From Caryophanales bacterium (GTDB taxonomy: Bacteria > Bacillota > Bacilli > Bacillales > Bacillaceae_J): a stretch of 55,872 bases of DNA. Of the stretch, positions 15,372 through 24,541 are shown in pieces (position 1 is the stretch's first letter; each line of letters starts with the position of its first letter). Under the pieces are notes generated by a model. That model was not told where the DNA came from and made no database searches. It worked only from the letters and a program-made list of their open reading frames with translations. Location: contig DULJ01000072.1 in NCBI GenBank assembly GCA_012840465.1, positions 1-55,872 of the forward strand, given 5' to 3'. The position numbers were made by a program, and so were the translations under genes.

Positions 15372-17792
15372 ATGTCTTTTGATCATAAAATTATCGAAAA
15401 GAAATGGCAGAACTATTGGGAAGAAAATAAAACATTTAAAACAACAGAGGACAAGGACAAGCCTAAATTTTATGCGTTAGACATGTTCCCTTACCCATCA
15501 GGTGCCGGTTTGCATGTTGGACACCCAGAAGGCTACACAGCAACAGATATATTATCTAGATTGAAGCGTATGCAAGGCTTTAATGTACTTCATCCAATGG
15601 GATGGGATGCGTTCGGCCTTCCAGCTGAGCAATACGCTTTAGACACAGGGAATGACCCAGCCGAATTTACAGCTAAAAATATTAATACATTTAAAAGACA
15701 AATCAAATCATTAGGATTTTCTTATGATTGGGATCGTGAAATAAATACAACTGATCCAAACTATTACAAATGGACACAATGGATTTTCCTAAAGCTTTAT
15801 GAAAAAGGCTTAGCCCATGTTGCGGAAGTGCCTGTTAACTGGTGCCCTGCATTGGGAACAGTTCTTGCAAATGAAGAAGTAATCGATGGAAAAAGTGAGC
15901 GCGGTGGACATCCGGTTGTTCGTAAACCGATGAGACAATGGATTTTGAAAATAACGGCCTACGCTGATCGTCTTCTTGAAGATTTAGAGGAACTTGACTG
16001 GCCTGAAAGCATTAAAGACATGCAGCGCAATTGGATTGGACGTTCAGAGGGTGCTGAAATTACATTTGAAATTGCTGGTACAGATCAAAGCTTTGAAGTA
16101 TTTACAACAAGACCAGATACTATTTTTGGTGCGACCTATACGGTGCTCGCTCCAGAGCATCCATTAGTAGCGGAAATTACAACCCCTGAACAAAAAGCAG
16201 CGGTTGAAGCCTATCTTGATCAAATTCAATCAAAGAGCGATCTTGAGAGAACGGATTTGGCGAAAGACAAAACAGGCGTATTTACAGGTGCCTATGCGAT
16301 GAATCCTATTAACGGGGAGAAAATGCCAATCTGGATTGCAGACTACGTTTTAATGAGCTATGGTTCAGGGGCAATTATGGCAGTGCCTGCACATGATGAA
16401 CGTGACTATGAGTTCGCTGTGAAATTTGACTTGCCAATCGTAGAGGTTGTAGCGGGTGGAGATATTTCGAAGGAAGCCTACACAGGCAACGGCGTTCATG
16501 TGAACTCCGATTTCTTAAATGGCTTAAATAAAGAGGATGGAATTAAAAAGGCGATTGAGTGGTTTGAGTCGAACGGCAAAGGAAAGAAAAAGGTATCCTA
16601 CCGCTTGCGTGACTGGTTGTTTAGCCGTCAACGTTATTGGGGTGAGCCAATTCCAGTCATCCATTGGGAAGATGGCATAACAACAACTGTGCCTGAATCT
16701 GAATTACCATTAATTCTTCCAAAAACGGATAATATTAAACCATCTGGAACAGGTGAATCACCGCTTGCGGTTATTGAAGATTGGGTGAATGTGGAAGATC
16801 CTGAAACAGGCAAAAAAGGTCGTCGTGAAACGAATACAATGCCACAATGGGCAGGAAGCTGCTGGTATTTCCTCCGATTTATCGACCCAGATAACAGGGA
16901 GGCCCTCGCAGACCCTGATAAGCTAAAACAATGGCTGCCAATCGATATTTATATTGGTGGAGCTGAGCATGCTGTATTGCATCTATTATATGCACGTTTC
17001 TGGCATAAATTCCTTTATGACATCGGTGTTGTCCCAACGAAGGAACCATTCCAAAAACTATTTAACCAAGGTATGATTCTTGGCGAAAATAATGAAAAAA
17101 TGAGTAAATCAAAAGGAAATGTCGTTAATCCTGATGATATTATTGAAAGCCATGGTGCTGATACACTTCGCCTTTATGAAATGTTTATGGGACCGTTAGA
17201 TGCTTCAATTGCATGGTCAACAAATGGACTTGATGGTGCCCGCCGTTTCCTAGATAGAATTTGGCGTTTATTTGTAACAGATACTGGCACATTAAATGAA
17301 AAAATTCAAAAAGGTACGGATCTAAAATCGTTAGAACGTGTGTATCACCAAACGGTAAAAAAGGTAACCGATGATTACGAGTACCTGCGATTTAATGTCG
17401 CTATTTCACAAATGATGGTATTTATTAATGAAGCCTATAAAGCTGAAGTATTACCATATGAATATATGGAGGGATTTGTGAAATTAATCTCTCCAGTTGC
17501 ACCGCATGTTGCTGAAGAGCTATGGGAGAAACTTGGACACGGTCAGGGTTCTATTAGCTTCGAACAATGGCCAACTTACGATGAATCAAAATTAGTAGAA
17601 GATGAAGTACAAATAGTTGTTCAATTGAACGGAAAAGTACGTACAAAGCTTAATATTCCAAAGGATGCCACAAAAGAAGTAATGGAAGAAATTGCAATGA
17701 ACGATGAAAAAGTCAAAGAAGGCATCGAAGGCAAAACAGTACGCAAAGTCGTTGCCGTACCAGGGAAATTAGTGAATATTGTAGCTAACTAA
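15372..17792 (+). CDS. leuS: Leucyl-tRNA synthetase
   Basis: An 806-residue class I synthetase charging tRNA-Leu. The HIGH-type motif is [12 protein letters not shown] near residue 50 and KMSKS is in [12 protein letters not shown] near residue 577. The CP1 editing domain (about 225-415) includes the [12 protein letters not shown] and [13 protein letters not shown] motifs, so proofreading of mischarged tRNA is expected. Length equals B. subtilis LeuS closely. The ATG at 15372 has GCAGGAGG upstream. Control is by the T-box directly ahead. Confidence 0.98.
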   Translation: MSFDHKIIEKKWQNYWEENKTFKTTEDKDKPKFYALDMFPYPSGAGLHVGHPEGYTATDILSRLKRMQGFNVLHPMGWDAFGLPAEQYALDTGNDPAEFTAKNINTFKRQIKSLGFSYDWDREINTTDPNYYKWTQWIFLKLYEKGLAHVAEVPVNWCPALGTVLANEEVIDGKSERGGHPVVRKPMRQWILKITAYADRLLEDLEELDWPESIKDMQRNWIGRSEGAEITFEIAGTDQSFEVFTTRPDTIFGATYTVLAPEHPLVAEITTPEQKAAVEAYLDQIQSKSDLERTDLAKDKTGVFTGAYAMNPINGEKMPIWIADYVLMSYGSGAIMAVPAHDERDYEFAVKFDLPIVEVVAGGDISKEAYTGNGVHVNSDFLNGLNKEDGIKKAIEWFESNGKGKKKVSYRLRDWLFSRQRYWGEPIPVIHWEDGITTTVPESELPLILPKTDNIKPSGTGESPLAVIEDWVNVEDPETGKKGRRETNTMPQWAGSCWYFLRFIDPDNREALADPDKLKQWLPIDIYIGGAEHAVLHLLYARFWHKFLYDIGVVPTKEPFQKLFNQGMILGENNEKMSKSKGNVVNPDDIIESHGADTLRLYEMFMGPLDASIAWSTNGLDGARRFLDRIWRLFVTDTGTLNEKIQKGTDLKSLERVYHQTVKKVTDDYEYLRFNVAISQMMVFINEAYKAEVLPYEYMEGFVKLISPVAPHVAEELWEKLGHGQGSISFEQWPTYDESKLVEDEVQIVVQLNGKVRTKLNIPKDATKEVMEEIAMNDEKVKEGIEGKTVRKVVAVPGKLVNIVAN

Positions 17793-17801
17793 ATAAAATA
17801 A

Positions 17802-17848
17802 AAAACACGACATTTGCTAAGTAAAAGCAAGTGTCGTGTTTTATTTTT
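17802..17848. terminator. Terminator after leuS
   Basis: AAAACACGACATTTGCT pairs with AGCAAGTGTCGTGTTTT (one G-T) and T-rich sequence follows. Its left half is part of a 25-base direct repeat found again at the terminator at 19445. Confidence 0.88.
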
Positions 17849-17939
17849 GGATATGTTATTCTTATAACAAAGAAACCAAAAAACAATTTTTTCTTAAAAC
17901 AAGAAAATTGGTATAAAAATAAAAGGAGTGATCATAAAT

Positions 17940-18329
17940 ATGAGTATGGTACAAAAAGAACAGGAGCGAATGTCCATGCCAAGATCAAATCGTCCTAGAA
18001 AAATGAAGAGAGTAGCTGTTTCAAGTAAAAGGCAGATTAGCATTCCAAAAGAATTTTATGAACAGTTAAATATCGGAGCAGAAGTAACTTTGGAGCTATA
18101 TGGAAACTATCTAGTTTTAAAACCATTACGCGAAAACTTTGATGATTTTTCAGATGAAATTTTAGAGGACTTGATTGCAGAAGGGTATAGTGATGCAGAG
18201 TTATTAATTGAATTTAAAAATCGCAAAGCACAAATTGGCAATGCTACAAACTCTTTAATTGCTGAAACTATAAATCATGGAAGGAAAACAACGATTGATG
18301 AGCTATTTGGAGAAGATGATGAAATTTGA
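17940..18329 (+). CDS. AbrB/SpoVT-type antitoxin
   Basis: A 129-residue protein with a swapped-hairpin AbrB-like DNA-binding segment (VAVSSKRQISIPKEFYEQLNIG, about residues 25-46, then VTLELYGNYLVLKPL). An acidic C-terminal tail (DLIAEGYSDAELLIEF ... ELFGEDDEI) probably wraps the toxin. The start at 17940 is taken over the GTG at 17928, which is too close to the GGAG site. The toxin gene overlaps its last 11 bases, so the pair is a type II module likely autoregulated by the antitoxin. Located in a segment bounded by direct repeats. Confidence 0.8.
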   Translation: MSMVQKEQERMSMPRSNRPRKMKRVAVSSKRQISIPKEFYEQLNIGAEVTLELYGNYLVLKPLRENFDDFSDEILEDLIAEGYSDAELLIEFKNRKAQIGNATNSLIAETINHGRKTTIDELFGEDDEI

Positions 18330-18639
18330 TCTGATACTGTCACCAGCTACAGAGAAGTTTGTTAAAAAGTTGAAGGAAAAGAATTTAAAAAATAAATTTA
18401 AAGTAGCTTTTCAAGAGATCCTGCTAGATCCTTATAGTGCTGGTGAACAAAAAAAGGGGGATTTAGCAGGCGTTTATGGATACGACATTTACTATAACGG
18501 TACAAATTATGAAATTGCCTATGCGATTCAAGAAGACGAGGATGGTAATTTAGTTTTAGTAATCCTAGCTGGAACAAGAGAGCAATTTTATCAAGAACTA
18601 AAAAGGTATATCAAAACGACAAAAGTACATGAACGATAA
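18319..18639 (+). CDS. RelE/ParE-type toxin
   Basis: A 106-residue basic protein with the RelE/ParE pattern: MKFDLILSPATEKFVKKLK at the start, GDLAGVYGYDIYYNGTNYEIAYAI in the middle and VLVILAGTREQFYQELKRYI at the end. RelE-type members cleave mRNA on the ribosome and ParE-type members poison gyrase; which applies cannot be decided. The second of two adjacent ATGs (18319) has GGAG 6 bases ahead, and the overlap with the antitoxin implies coupled translation. Codon use is AT-rich, like the flanking lipoprotein. Confidence 0.8.
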   Translation: MKFDLILSPATEKFVKKLKEKNLKNKFKVAFQEILLDPYSAGEQKKGDLAGVYGYDIYYNGTNYEIAYAIQEDEDGNLVLVILAGTREQFYQELKRYIKTTKVHER

Positions 18640-18758
18640 CAACTTTCCTGCATAGCTAGAGAAGTTATTATTATTTTAGATGGAGGAACTTTCCCTTGCT
18701 ACACAAGGGTTTTACACTAAAAAAGATTAATAAAATAATTATAGGAAAGGATGTTATT

Positions 18759-19340
18759 TTGAAAAAAAGCGCTTTTTATTTATTAATAATTGCATTTTTG
18801 CTTACTGGATGTATATCACCTAAAGAGAAAGATTTGAATACAGTTGAATTAAATAAGGAGAAGGATACTTATACGATTTTTGCACCTTTAAACTTAGAGT
18901 ATATGAATAAAATGAGGGAAGAAACAAAAAATCAATCAGGAGGAGATCCATTTCAAAATATTAATAGTTTAGATGAAAAAGGTACTAGAATTAATTTAGA
19001 CATAAGTTTTTCAAAATTAGAAAACCAATCACTTGCATTAGCAGAAGGTAATCTCCTTTTTAACGGTGAGTCAATTAAGTTTTTAAGTGAAGGTGTACTT
19101 ATTGAATTTACCGCTCCAGATACAAAGAAAAAATATTATTATGCAGATTTAAGAGATAAAGAAACCAATTATGATTTTATAGTTATTTTCAGTCTAGAAG
19201 ATAAAAGGGCATATATCCAAAGCCCAATGGTTGTTCCTTTAGGAGAATTTAATGGTTATCTTGTTTTTGGGGAATCATTTGTAAATAAAGCATATTGGGA
19301 TGCAATAGATGAGAGTATGCAAAAGGTATTAAGTAACTAA
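18759..19340 (+). CDS. Hypothetical lipoprotein
   Basis: A 193-residue secreted lipoprotein with no recognised domain. KKSAFYLLIIAFLLTGC shows a short basic start, a hydrophobic core and the lipobox LTGC. The mature part is rich in Lys, Asn and Glu with no repeats. The TTG at 18759 is the likely start since GGAAAGG lies 8 bases ahead and the lipobox then sits at the right distance. It is AT-rich compared with neighbours and lies with the toxin-antitoxin pair inside the 1.6-kb segment bounded by direct repeats, so it is probably acquired. Confidence 0.75.
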   Translation: MKKSAFYLLIIAFLLTGCISPKEKDLNTVELNKEKDTYTIFAPLNLEYMNKMREETKNQSGGDPFQNINSLDEKGTRINLDISFSKLENQSLALAEGNLLFNGESIKFLSEGVLIEFTAPDTKKKYYYADLRDKETNYDFIVIFSLEDKRAYIQSPMVVPLGEFNGYLVFGESFVNKAYWDAIDESMQKVLSN

Positions 19341-19444
19341 TTTTATATTTTAAGACCAAAACGAAAAAGTTTCAAAACTAGTTAAATGGCTAGTTAAATT
19401 TAAAAACACGGAAAAAAGCACTTAACTCGGGTTAAAAATAAAAT

Positions 19445-19493
19445 AAAAAACACGACATTTATCTTTGCGGCGGTAATGTCGTGTTTTTTTTTT
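19445..19493. terminator. Bidirectional terminator between the lipoprotein gene and the flavoprotein gene
   Basis: AAAAAACACGACATT pairs with AATGTCGTGTTTTTTT, with A- and T-runs on both sides, so it can serve both convergent genes. It repeats the leuS terminator sequence (25 identical bases, 17791-17815 and 19436-19460). Confidence 0.88.
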
Positions 19494-20769
19494 ATATTAA
19501 TGTTATAGTTTCTTTCCCCGCATTCAACCCAGCCAGTCGCCCTGTTACTAATGCCGCCGTAATATTATAGCCGCCCGTGTACCCATGAATATCTAAAATT
19601 TCACCGCAAAAATAAAGCCCGCTCATTATTTTTGATGACATTTCCTTCGGGTTAATTTCTTTCACCGAAACGCCGCCGCCAGTAACGAATGCTTTTTCAA
19701 TAGGCAAAGTACCATTTACCTTGACTTCAAATCGTTTTAAATCTTTAACAAACCCACGAATTTTATCATTGGGTAGATTCGCATGGGTGATTGTTTCATC
19801 AATTTCATTTTTCTCAAGTAAAAATAATAGCAATCGTTCAGGAACGAAGCCTTTTAAAACATTTTTGACCGCCTTTTTAGGATCGGTTTTGATTTTTTTC
19901 ATTATTTGTTGAAAAAGCTCTTCTTCGTTCACAGTAGGAAAAACATCAATAGCAACAATAATTTCGTTCACTTTAAACTTTCGTAATGCCTTTACCACAA
20001 ATTGACTACAGCGTAAAATCGCCGGGCCAGACAACCCGAAATGTGTGAAAATCATATCCATTTGATGGGTAATGATCGGTTTTCCTTTTTTCGGCTCCAA
20101 AACAGAAACAGCAACATCTCTGAGTGACAGACCCTGTAACGCTTTATTTTTAATAAAAGGCTCTGAAGATGTCAAAGGAACTTCAGTAGGGTAAAGGTCC
20201 GTTATTGTGTGACCTGCTGCTTTTGCCCAAGCATAGCCGTCACCTGTTGAACCTGTATGGGGAACTGATTTTCCACCTACTGCAACTACAACAGCCCTAG
20301 AATGAAAAGTCTCCCCATTTTGCAACTCCACACCAACGACATGGTCCACTTCGTATAAAACTTTTTTAACAGGTGCCTTAGTACGCACATCCACATGTAG
20401 TTTTTTCAGTTGATACAAAAGGGCATCAATCACTGTTTGCGATTGATTGGAAGCGGGAAACATCCGTCCATGGTCTTCTTCTTTAAGCCTGACCCCCAAA
20501 TTTTCAAAAAAACGAATAATATCAAGATTATTAAATTCAGAGAAGGCACTATATAAAAACCGGCCATTTCCCGGGATATGTTTGATAATTTCATCAACCG
20601 GAAGGCGATTCGTAACATTGCAGCGTCCGCCACCAGAGATTGCTAGTTTTCTACCAAGGTTGTTCCCTTTATCAACTAGCAGAACCTTACTTTTTTGTTC
20701 GGCAGCAGCAATGGCCGCCATCAATCCGGAGGGGCCACCGCCAATGACGATTACATCATAATTGTTCAT
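19492..20769 (-). CDS. ytfP: HI0933-family FAD-dependent oxidoreductase (YtfP)
   Basis: A 425-residue flavoprotein of the HI0933/BaiN family. The N-terminal dinucleotide fold is [19 protein letters not shown], followed by the family motif [11 protein letters not shown] near residue 44, and the C-terminus has the FAD-contacting [15 protein letters not shown]. The family reduces unsaturated ring or steroid-type substrates in some bacteria, but the natural substrate here is unknown. Divergent from the MurJ-type gene, as in B. subtilis ytfP/ytgP. ATG 20769 has AGGAAG upstream. Confidence 0.9.
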   Translation of the reverse strand: MNNYDVIVIGGGPSGLMAAIAAAEQKSKVLLVDKGNNLGRKLAISGGGRCNVTNRLPVDEIIKHIPGNGRFLYSAFSEFNNLDIIRFFENLGVRLKEEDHGRMFPASNQSQTVIDALLYQLKKLHVDVRTKAPVKKVLYEVDHVVGVELQNGETFHSRAVVVAVGGKSVPHTGSTGDGYAWAKAAGHTITDLYPTEVPLTSSEPFIKNKALQGLSLRDVAVSVLEPKKGKPIITHQMDMIFTHFGLSGPAILRCSQFVVKALRKFKVNEIIVAIDVFPTVNEEELFQQIMKKIKTDPKKAVKNVLKGFVPERLLLFLLEKNEIDETITHANLPNDKIRGFVKDLKRFEVKVNGTLPIEKAFVTGGGVSVKEINPKEMSSKIMSGLYFCGEILDIHGYTGGYNITAALVTGRLAGLNAGKETITLI

Positions 20770-20928
20770 ACTTACACCAGCTTCCTATTTCGAATGCACA
20801 AGTGTGCAAATTATTACTTACTTTCCTCGGCCTATACTGTATGTTAAAATACAGAAGTTGCTATTGCTTGTCAAATAATGCATAAATTGATGCATATATA
20901 GTTTCAATTTACATACTTGGAGGGCAAA

Positions 20929-22566
20929 ATGTCCGGTTCAAAATTTCTTAAAGGAACATTAATGCTTACAGGAGCCACTTTCCTGTCTAAATTTCTAGGA
21001 ATGATTTATGTATTTCCTTTTTATTCGATTGTTGGTTTAAAAGGTGGAGCACTCTATACCTATGCATATATTCCTTATACAATTTTATTAAGTATGGCAA
21101 CAATGGGGGTACCACTTGCCGTTTCAAAATTTGTTTCAAAATACAATGCATTAGGAGATTATTATATTGGCAGAAAGCTTTTTAAAACAGGCTTATTGTT
21201 GATGTTTATAAGTGGTCTCGTGACCTTTTTAATCTTTTATAGTATTTCTCCTTGGCTTGCACCGAAAATTGTTGGGCAAAATGAATATGGGATTAAACAT
21301 GAAGAAGTCGTTTATGTTCTCAGAATGGTGAGTACAGCCCTTATTATCGTTCCGATGATGAGTATTATTAGGGGTTTTTTTCAAGGCTATCAATCAATGG
21401 AACCAACGGCCATATCACAGGTCATTGAGCAAATTGCCAGAATCATTTTTCTATTGACTGGAAGTTATCTTGTCATGAAAGTATTTAATGGCGATTTGCA
21501 TACAGCTGTCGGTTTATCTGTTTTTGCGGCTACAGTGGGTGCGCTAGCGGGTATGGGTGTCCTCATCTGGTATTGGGTAAAAAGAAAACAGAATCTTGAT
21601 GAATTGCTAGAAACGAGCACAACCCAAAGTAGTTTAACAACAAAGGAAATGCTGTTGGAATTGCTTTCCTATGCCGGACCGTTCGTATTCGTTTCATTAG
21701 CGATTCCGTTATATCAATTAGTCGATGAATTTACATTTAGTCGTGCCATGGAAAGTATTAATAAAGGCGGCAAATATGCCGAGGAGCTGTTTTCGATCTT
21801 TAATATGAATAGTCATAAATTAATTATGATTCCTGTCTCACTTGCAACAGCATTTGGTTTAACGCTTGTACCAACGATTACGGAATCATTTGCCGCGAGA
21901 AACACTCCACGATTAAACAAGCAAGTTTCACAAGCATTGCAAATTATTATGTTTTTAACCTTACCGGCGGTGTTTGGACTGGCGATGGTGGCTGGGCCGG
22001 CAATTGGGGCCCTTTTTAGTGTAAATGACATTAATATCGGGGAAGGGATTTTATTTTATTATTCTCCTGTTGCGTTATTTTTTGCACTCTTTACCGTTAC
22101 TGCTGCAATTTTGCAAGGAATCAATCAGCAGCGGTTTGCTGTCTATAGTATGTTCGGAGGCTTCTTTTTAAAGCTGGTTTTGAACATACCACTTATTAAG
22201 GAGTTTGAAATATATGGTGCCATTAGCGCAACAGCGATTGGCTTTTTATTTTCAATCTTATTTAACTTTTGGGCGATCAAAAAATATGCGAATGTCCGTT
22301 TAAGTATTACGATTCGCCGTAGCCTACTAATTACTATTTTTGTAGGAATTATGGTTGCTGTTGTTCAATTGGTAAAATGGCTTCTTTCCTTTGTTATTTC
22401 ATATGAAGATGGACGTGGTCAATCTATTGTTGTGTTGGTTCTTTCGATTACAGCAGGTGCCGGAGTTTATTTATATTTAAGTATTCAAAGCAATCTTGCG
22501 GGAAGTATTCTAGGCTATCGTTTTAAACTTTTACAAAAACAAAAACGGGAAAAGGCGAACAGTTAA
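20929..22566 (+). CDS. murJ: MurJ-type lipid II flippase, polysaccharide biosynthesis protein (YtgP)
   Basis: A 545-residue polytopic membrane protein (about 14 hydrophobic helices) of the MOP/MVF superfamily. The start MSGSKFLKGTLMLTGATFLSKFLGMIYVFP is typical of the SpoVB/YtgP group, and the middle TLVPTITESFAARN motif is the conserved cytoplasmic stretch. B. subtilis YtgP is the MurJ flippase moving lipid II across the membrane for peptidoglycan synthesis, redundant with Amj. The ATG at 20929 follows TTGGAGGG. Basic C-terminal tail (KLLQKQKREK). Confidence 0.88.
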   Translation: MSGSKFLKGTLMLTGATFLSKFLGMIYVFPFYSIVGLKGGALYTYAYIPYTILLSMATMGVPLAVSKFVSKYNALGDYYIGRKLFKTGLLLMFISGLVTFLIFYSISPWLAPKIVGQNEYGIKHEEVVYVLRMVSTALIIVPMMSIIRGFFQGYQSMEPTAISQVIEQIARIIFLLTGSYLVMKVFNGDLHTAVGLSVFAATVGALAGMGVLIWYWVKRKQNLDELLETSTTQSSLTTKEMLLELLSYAGPFVFVSLAIPLYQLVDEFTFSRAMESINKGGKYAEELFSIFNMNSHKLIMIPVSLATAFGLTLVPTITESFAARNTPRLNKQVSQALQIIMFLTLPAVFGLAMVAGPAIGALFSVNDINIGEGILFYYSPVALFFALFTVTAAILQGINQQRFAVYSMFGGFFLKLVLNIPLIKEFEIYGAISATAIGFLFSILFNFWAIKKYANVRLSITIRRSLLITIFVGIMVAVVQLVKWLLSFVISYEDGRGQSIVVLVLSITAGAGVYLYLSIQSNLAGSILGYRFKLLQKQKREKANS

Positions 22567-22579
22567 GTCCGCCTTTTTT
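22551..22579 (+). terminator. Terminator at the end of ytgP
   Basis: AAAGGCG pairs with CGCCTTT across the stop codon, followed by Ts. The 5' arm lies in the last codons of the gene. Confidence 0.65.
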
Positions 22580-22615
22580 CAAAAACTTGGATAGAGAACC
22601 TGGTCCTGTGACCCG

Positions 22616-22867
22616 TTATTCCCAGGATTCAAGAGCGTAGCCTAATTGCCGTTCAACACGCTGCAAGCGGCGATTTAATCGGTTAAGACGATCTGTATGA
22701 CGCTGTAATTGATTTTCGATACGGTCTAAGCGACGGTCAACGATGCCGCCACCACCGGGGAAACCACCGCTAGGAAAGCTACCAGTGAATCCGCTTGAGC
22801 CACCTGGGCCTCCTCCGGAAAGTCCGGGAAAACCAAATTGACGTTCATAATCATAATAGTAGTCCAT
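22616..22867 (-). CDS. Small Gly/Pro-rich protein with a C-terminal coiled coil
   Basis: An 83-residue protein I do not recognise. It begins MDYYYDYERQFGFPG, continues with a Gly/Ser/Pro-rich stretch (residues ~14-42) and ends in an Arg-rich heptad helix with IENQLQRHTDRLNRLNRRLQ, predicted as a coiled coil. There is no signal sequence. AAGGAGAG precedes ATG 22867 at good spacing. Architecture resembles small spore-coat-associated proteins of bacilli, but that is only a resemblance. Confidence 0.7.
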   Translation of the reverse strand: MDYYYDYERQFGFPGLSGGGPGGSSGFTGSFPSGGFPGGGGIVDRRLDRIENQLQRHTDRLNRLNRRLQRVERQLGYALESWE

Positions 22868-22964
22868 TATCTTCTCTCCTTTTTTCTATGTGCATTGATT
22901 ACGTTATTAATCTATGCAATATGGATATTCGTGGACTAAACTATAGCCTATAGGAGGACTTTAA

Positions 22965-23687
22965 ATGAGAATTGACAAGATGCTTGCTAATACAGGCCAC
23001 GGCAGTCGGAAAGAAGTGAAAAAATTACTAAAAACCGGTGCTGTACAAATAAACGATACCATAGTAAAAGACCCTCAAACACATCTTGATCCGAAAACTG
23101 ATTCAGTAACGGTTCACGGTGAGGTAGTAGTATATAAAGAGTTTATTTATTTGATGATGAATAAACCGGATGATGTCATTTCAGCTACAGAGGATGACCG
23201 GGAGGAGACGGTTATTGATCTTCTTGAGATGGAGGATCAAATTTATGAGCCATTTCCGGTTGGACGGCTTGATAAAGATACAGTCGGCTTATTGCTATTA
23301 ACAAATGACGGCCAATTAGCCCATCAGCTTTTATCCCCTAAAAAGCATGTACCAAAAACGTATTATGCGAAGATAGCTGGGTTTGTAACAGAGCATGATA
23401 TTGAGGTTTTTAAGCGTGGTGTAACACTTGACGACGATTATAAAACAAAACCAGCTGAGCTCGTCATTTTATCCACAGATGAAGGTGAAAATAGCTCAGA
23501 AATTGAATTGACAATTACAGAAGGGAAATTTCATCAAGTAAAACGAATGTTTGAGGCTGTTGATAAAAAGGTGACTTTCCTAATGAGAATTAAAATGGGC
23601 CCCTTATCACTCGATGAATCATTAAAACCAGGTGAATATCGGGAATTGGATGATGAGGAAGTTGAATTATTAAAACAAACAACATAA
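22965..23687 (+). CDS. ytzG: 16S rRNA pseudouridine synthase, RsuA/RluB family (YtzG)
   Basis: A 240-residue pseudouridine synthase. Residues 1-60 form an S4 RNA-binding domain (MRIDKMLANTGHGSRKEVKKLL). The catalytic domain has the Asp in VGRLDKDTVGLLLLTNDG near residue 105 and the family motifs KTYYAKI and EGKFHQVKRMF. It isomerises a uridine in small-subunit rRNA, probably near U516 by analogy with RsuA. ATG 22965 has AGGAGGA upstream. ytzE follows in convergent orientation, as in B. subtilis. Confidence 0.92.
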   Translation: MRIDKMLANTGHGSRKEVKKLLKTGAVQINDTIVKDPQTHLDPKTDSVTVHGEVVVYKEFIYLMMNKPDDVISATEDDREETVIDLLEMEDQIYEPFPVGRLDKDTVGLLLLTNDGQLAHQLLSPKKHVPKTYYAKIAGFVTEHDIEVFKRGVTLDDDYKTKPAELVILSTDEGENSSEIELTITEGKFHQVKRMFEAVDKKVTFLMRIKMGPLSLDESLKPGEYRELDDEEVELLKQTT

Positions 23688-23736
23688 GGGCTGTGCCCAA
23701 GTTGCTTGGCAATTGCAATTTGAGACAGCCCCTATT

Positions 23737-23883
23737 GTCTAGTTCCAGCGCCCAGCGACTAGTGGACTTCGCCCACCTCCCTGCGATAAGTCAACATCGA
23801 CTCAATTCTTTCGTCGTGTTTCCTTTATCTCAGTCGATGTGCTCCAGTCCTTACGTCGCTAGACGGGCGCTTCCACTTTTCTA
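23737..23883 (-). repeat. Dispersed 3'-end repeat (family R2), long copy c
   Basis: A full-length copy (about 147 bases) with GTCTAGTTCCAGCGCCCAG at the left and GGGCGCTTCCACTTTTCTA at the right. Between are GCGATAAGTCAACATCGA and TTTCCTTTATCTCAGTCGA blocks that can fold back on each other. Its right end stops 3 bases short of the ytzE stop codon. The gap just before it (23688-23731) has GGGCTGT ... ACAGCCC, a weak terminator for ytzG. Confidence 0.88.
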
Positions 23884-23885
23884 AT

Positions 23886-24101
23886 CTATGATATCTTTAC
23901 CTTCTTTTCAGTTGTTGTCCATACTCCTCGGCTTGGACTGCAGACTAAATCATTATAAGTCAGCACATTTAAGTCCCTTTGAATAGTCCGAGGTGTTGTA
24001 CCAAATTCTTCAACAAGTTCTTGTGTTGAAACCATGCCTCTTTCATTAATAAATAAGTAAACAGACTTGATGCGGTTTATCATCCGGGTAGTTGGGCTCA
24101 A
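23886..24101 (-). CDS. ytzE: DeoR-type small HTH protein (YtzE)
   Basis: A 71-residue protein consisting only of a DeoR-like winged helix: MINRIKSVYLFINERGMVSTQELVEEFGTTPRTIQRDLNVL, with the recognition helix around TPRTIQRDL. Full DeoR regulators carry a sugar-phosphate sensor domain; this one lacks it, as does B. subtilis YtzE. The TTG at 24101 is preferred over the upstream ATG at 24134 because AAGGAG stands about 8 bases ahead of it. The target genes are unknown. Confidence 0.8.
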   Translation of the reverse strand: MSPTTRMINRIKSVYLFINERGMVSTQELVEEFGTTPRTIQRDLNVLTYNDLVCSPSRGVWTTTEKKVKIS

Positions 24102-24146
24102 AAAACCACTCCTTAATATAATGTTCAAACCCATTTGAACAATAAT

Positions 24147-24237
24147 ATCAAATGCGCCTTGGCGTATTTGTGCCCATAAAAATCTGAGGCATCCGCCGGA
24201 GGCTTTAATATTATTCAGCTTGCTGAATAATATTAAA
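24147..24237 (+). repeat. Structured dispersed repeat (family R1), short copy b
   Basis: Keeps the outer parts of R1: ATCAAATGCGCCTTGGCG at the left, the GCATCCGCCGGAGGC hairpin, and a perfect 14-bp AT-rich hairpin (24206-24219 with 24222-24235). The two GGA-loop hairpins of the long copies are missing. The arms of the AT-rich stem differ in sequence from copy a but stay complementary. Confidence 0.85.
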
Positions 24238-24541
24238 TAGAGTTGAATTCATACTCTTGAAACTCCAAAACTAAAACGATTAACAATACCAACACTTGGT
24301 ATATATCATTGTACATGTTATTGCTAAAAGTTTCTACTATAATACATGAATTTACGAAATATTTACACTTCTTATACAATCACCCCGCTTAGCGCCATTT
24401 CACTATAAGCATATGTACTATAGTCTGAATGTTATGATTATTTATCTGCAAAATTAAAGTAGTTTTACGCGCGTTACTTAATAAAAAATAGTATATTGAT
24501 AAAAAATAACATTATTAATTTCGATGGGAGGATAATTTAAC
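24238..24541. other. AT-rich leader region upstream of the dipeptidase gene
   Basis: No ORF is supported. Several TATAAT- and TATATT-like hexamers occur (for example near 24340 and 24492), but none has a convincing -35 at 17 bases. AACACTTGGTATATATCATT is a short imperfect dyad. Confidence 0.4.
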
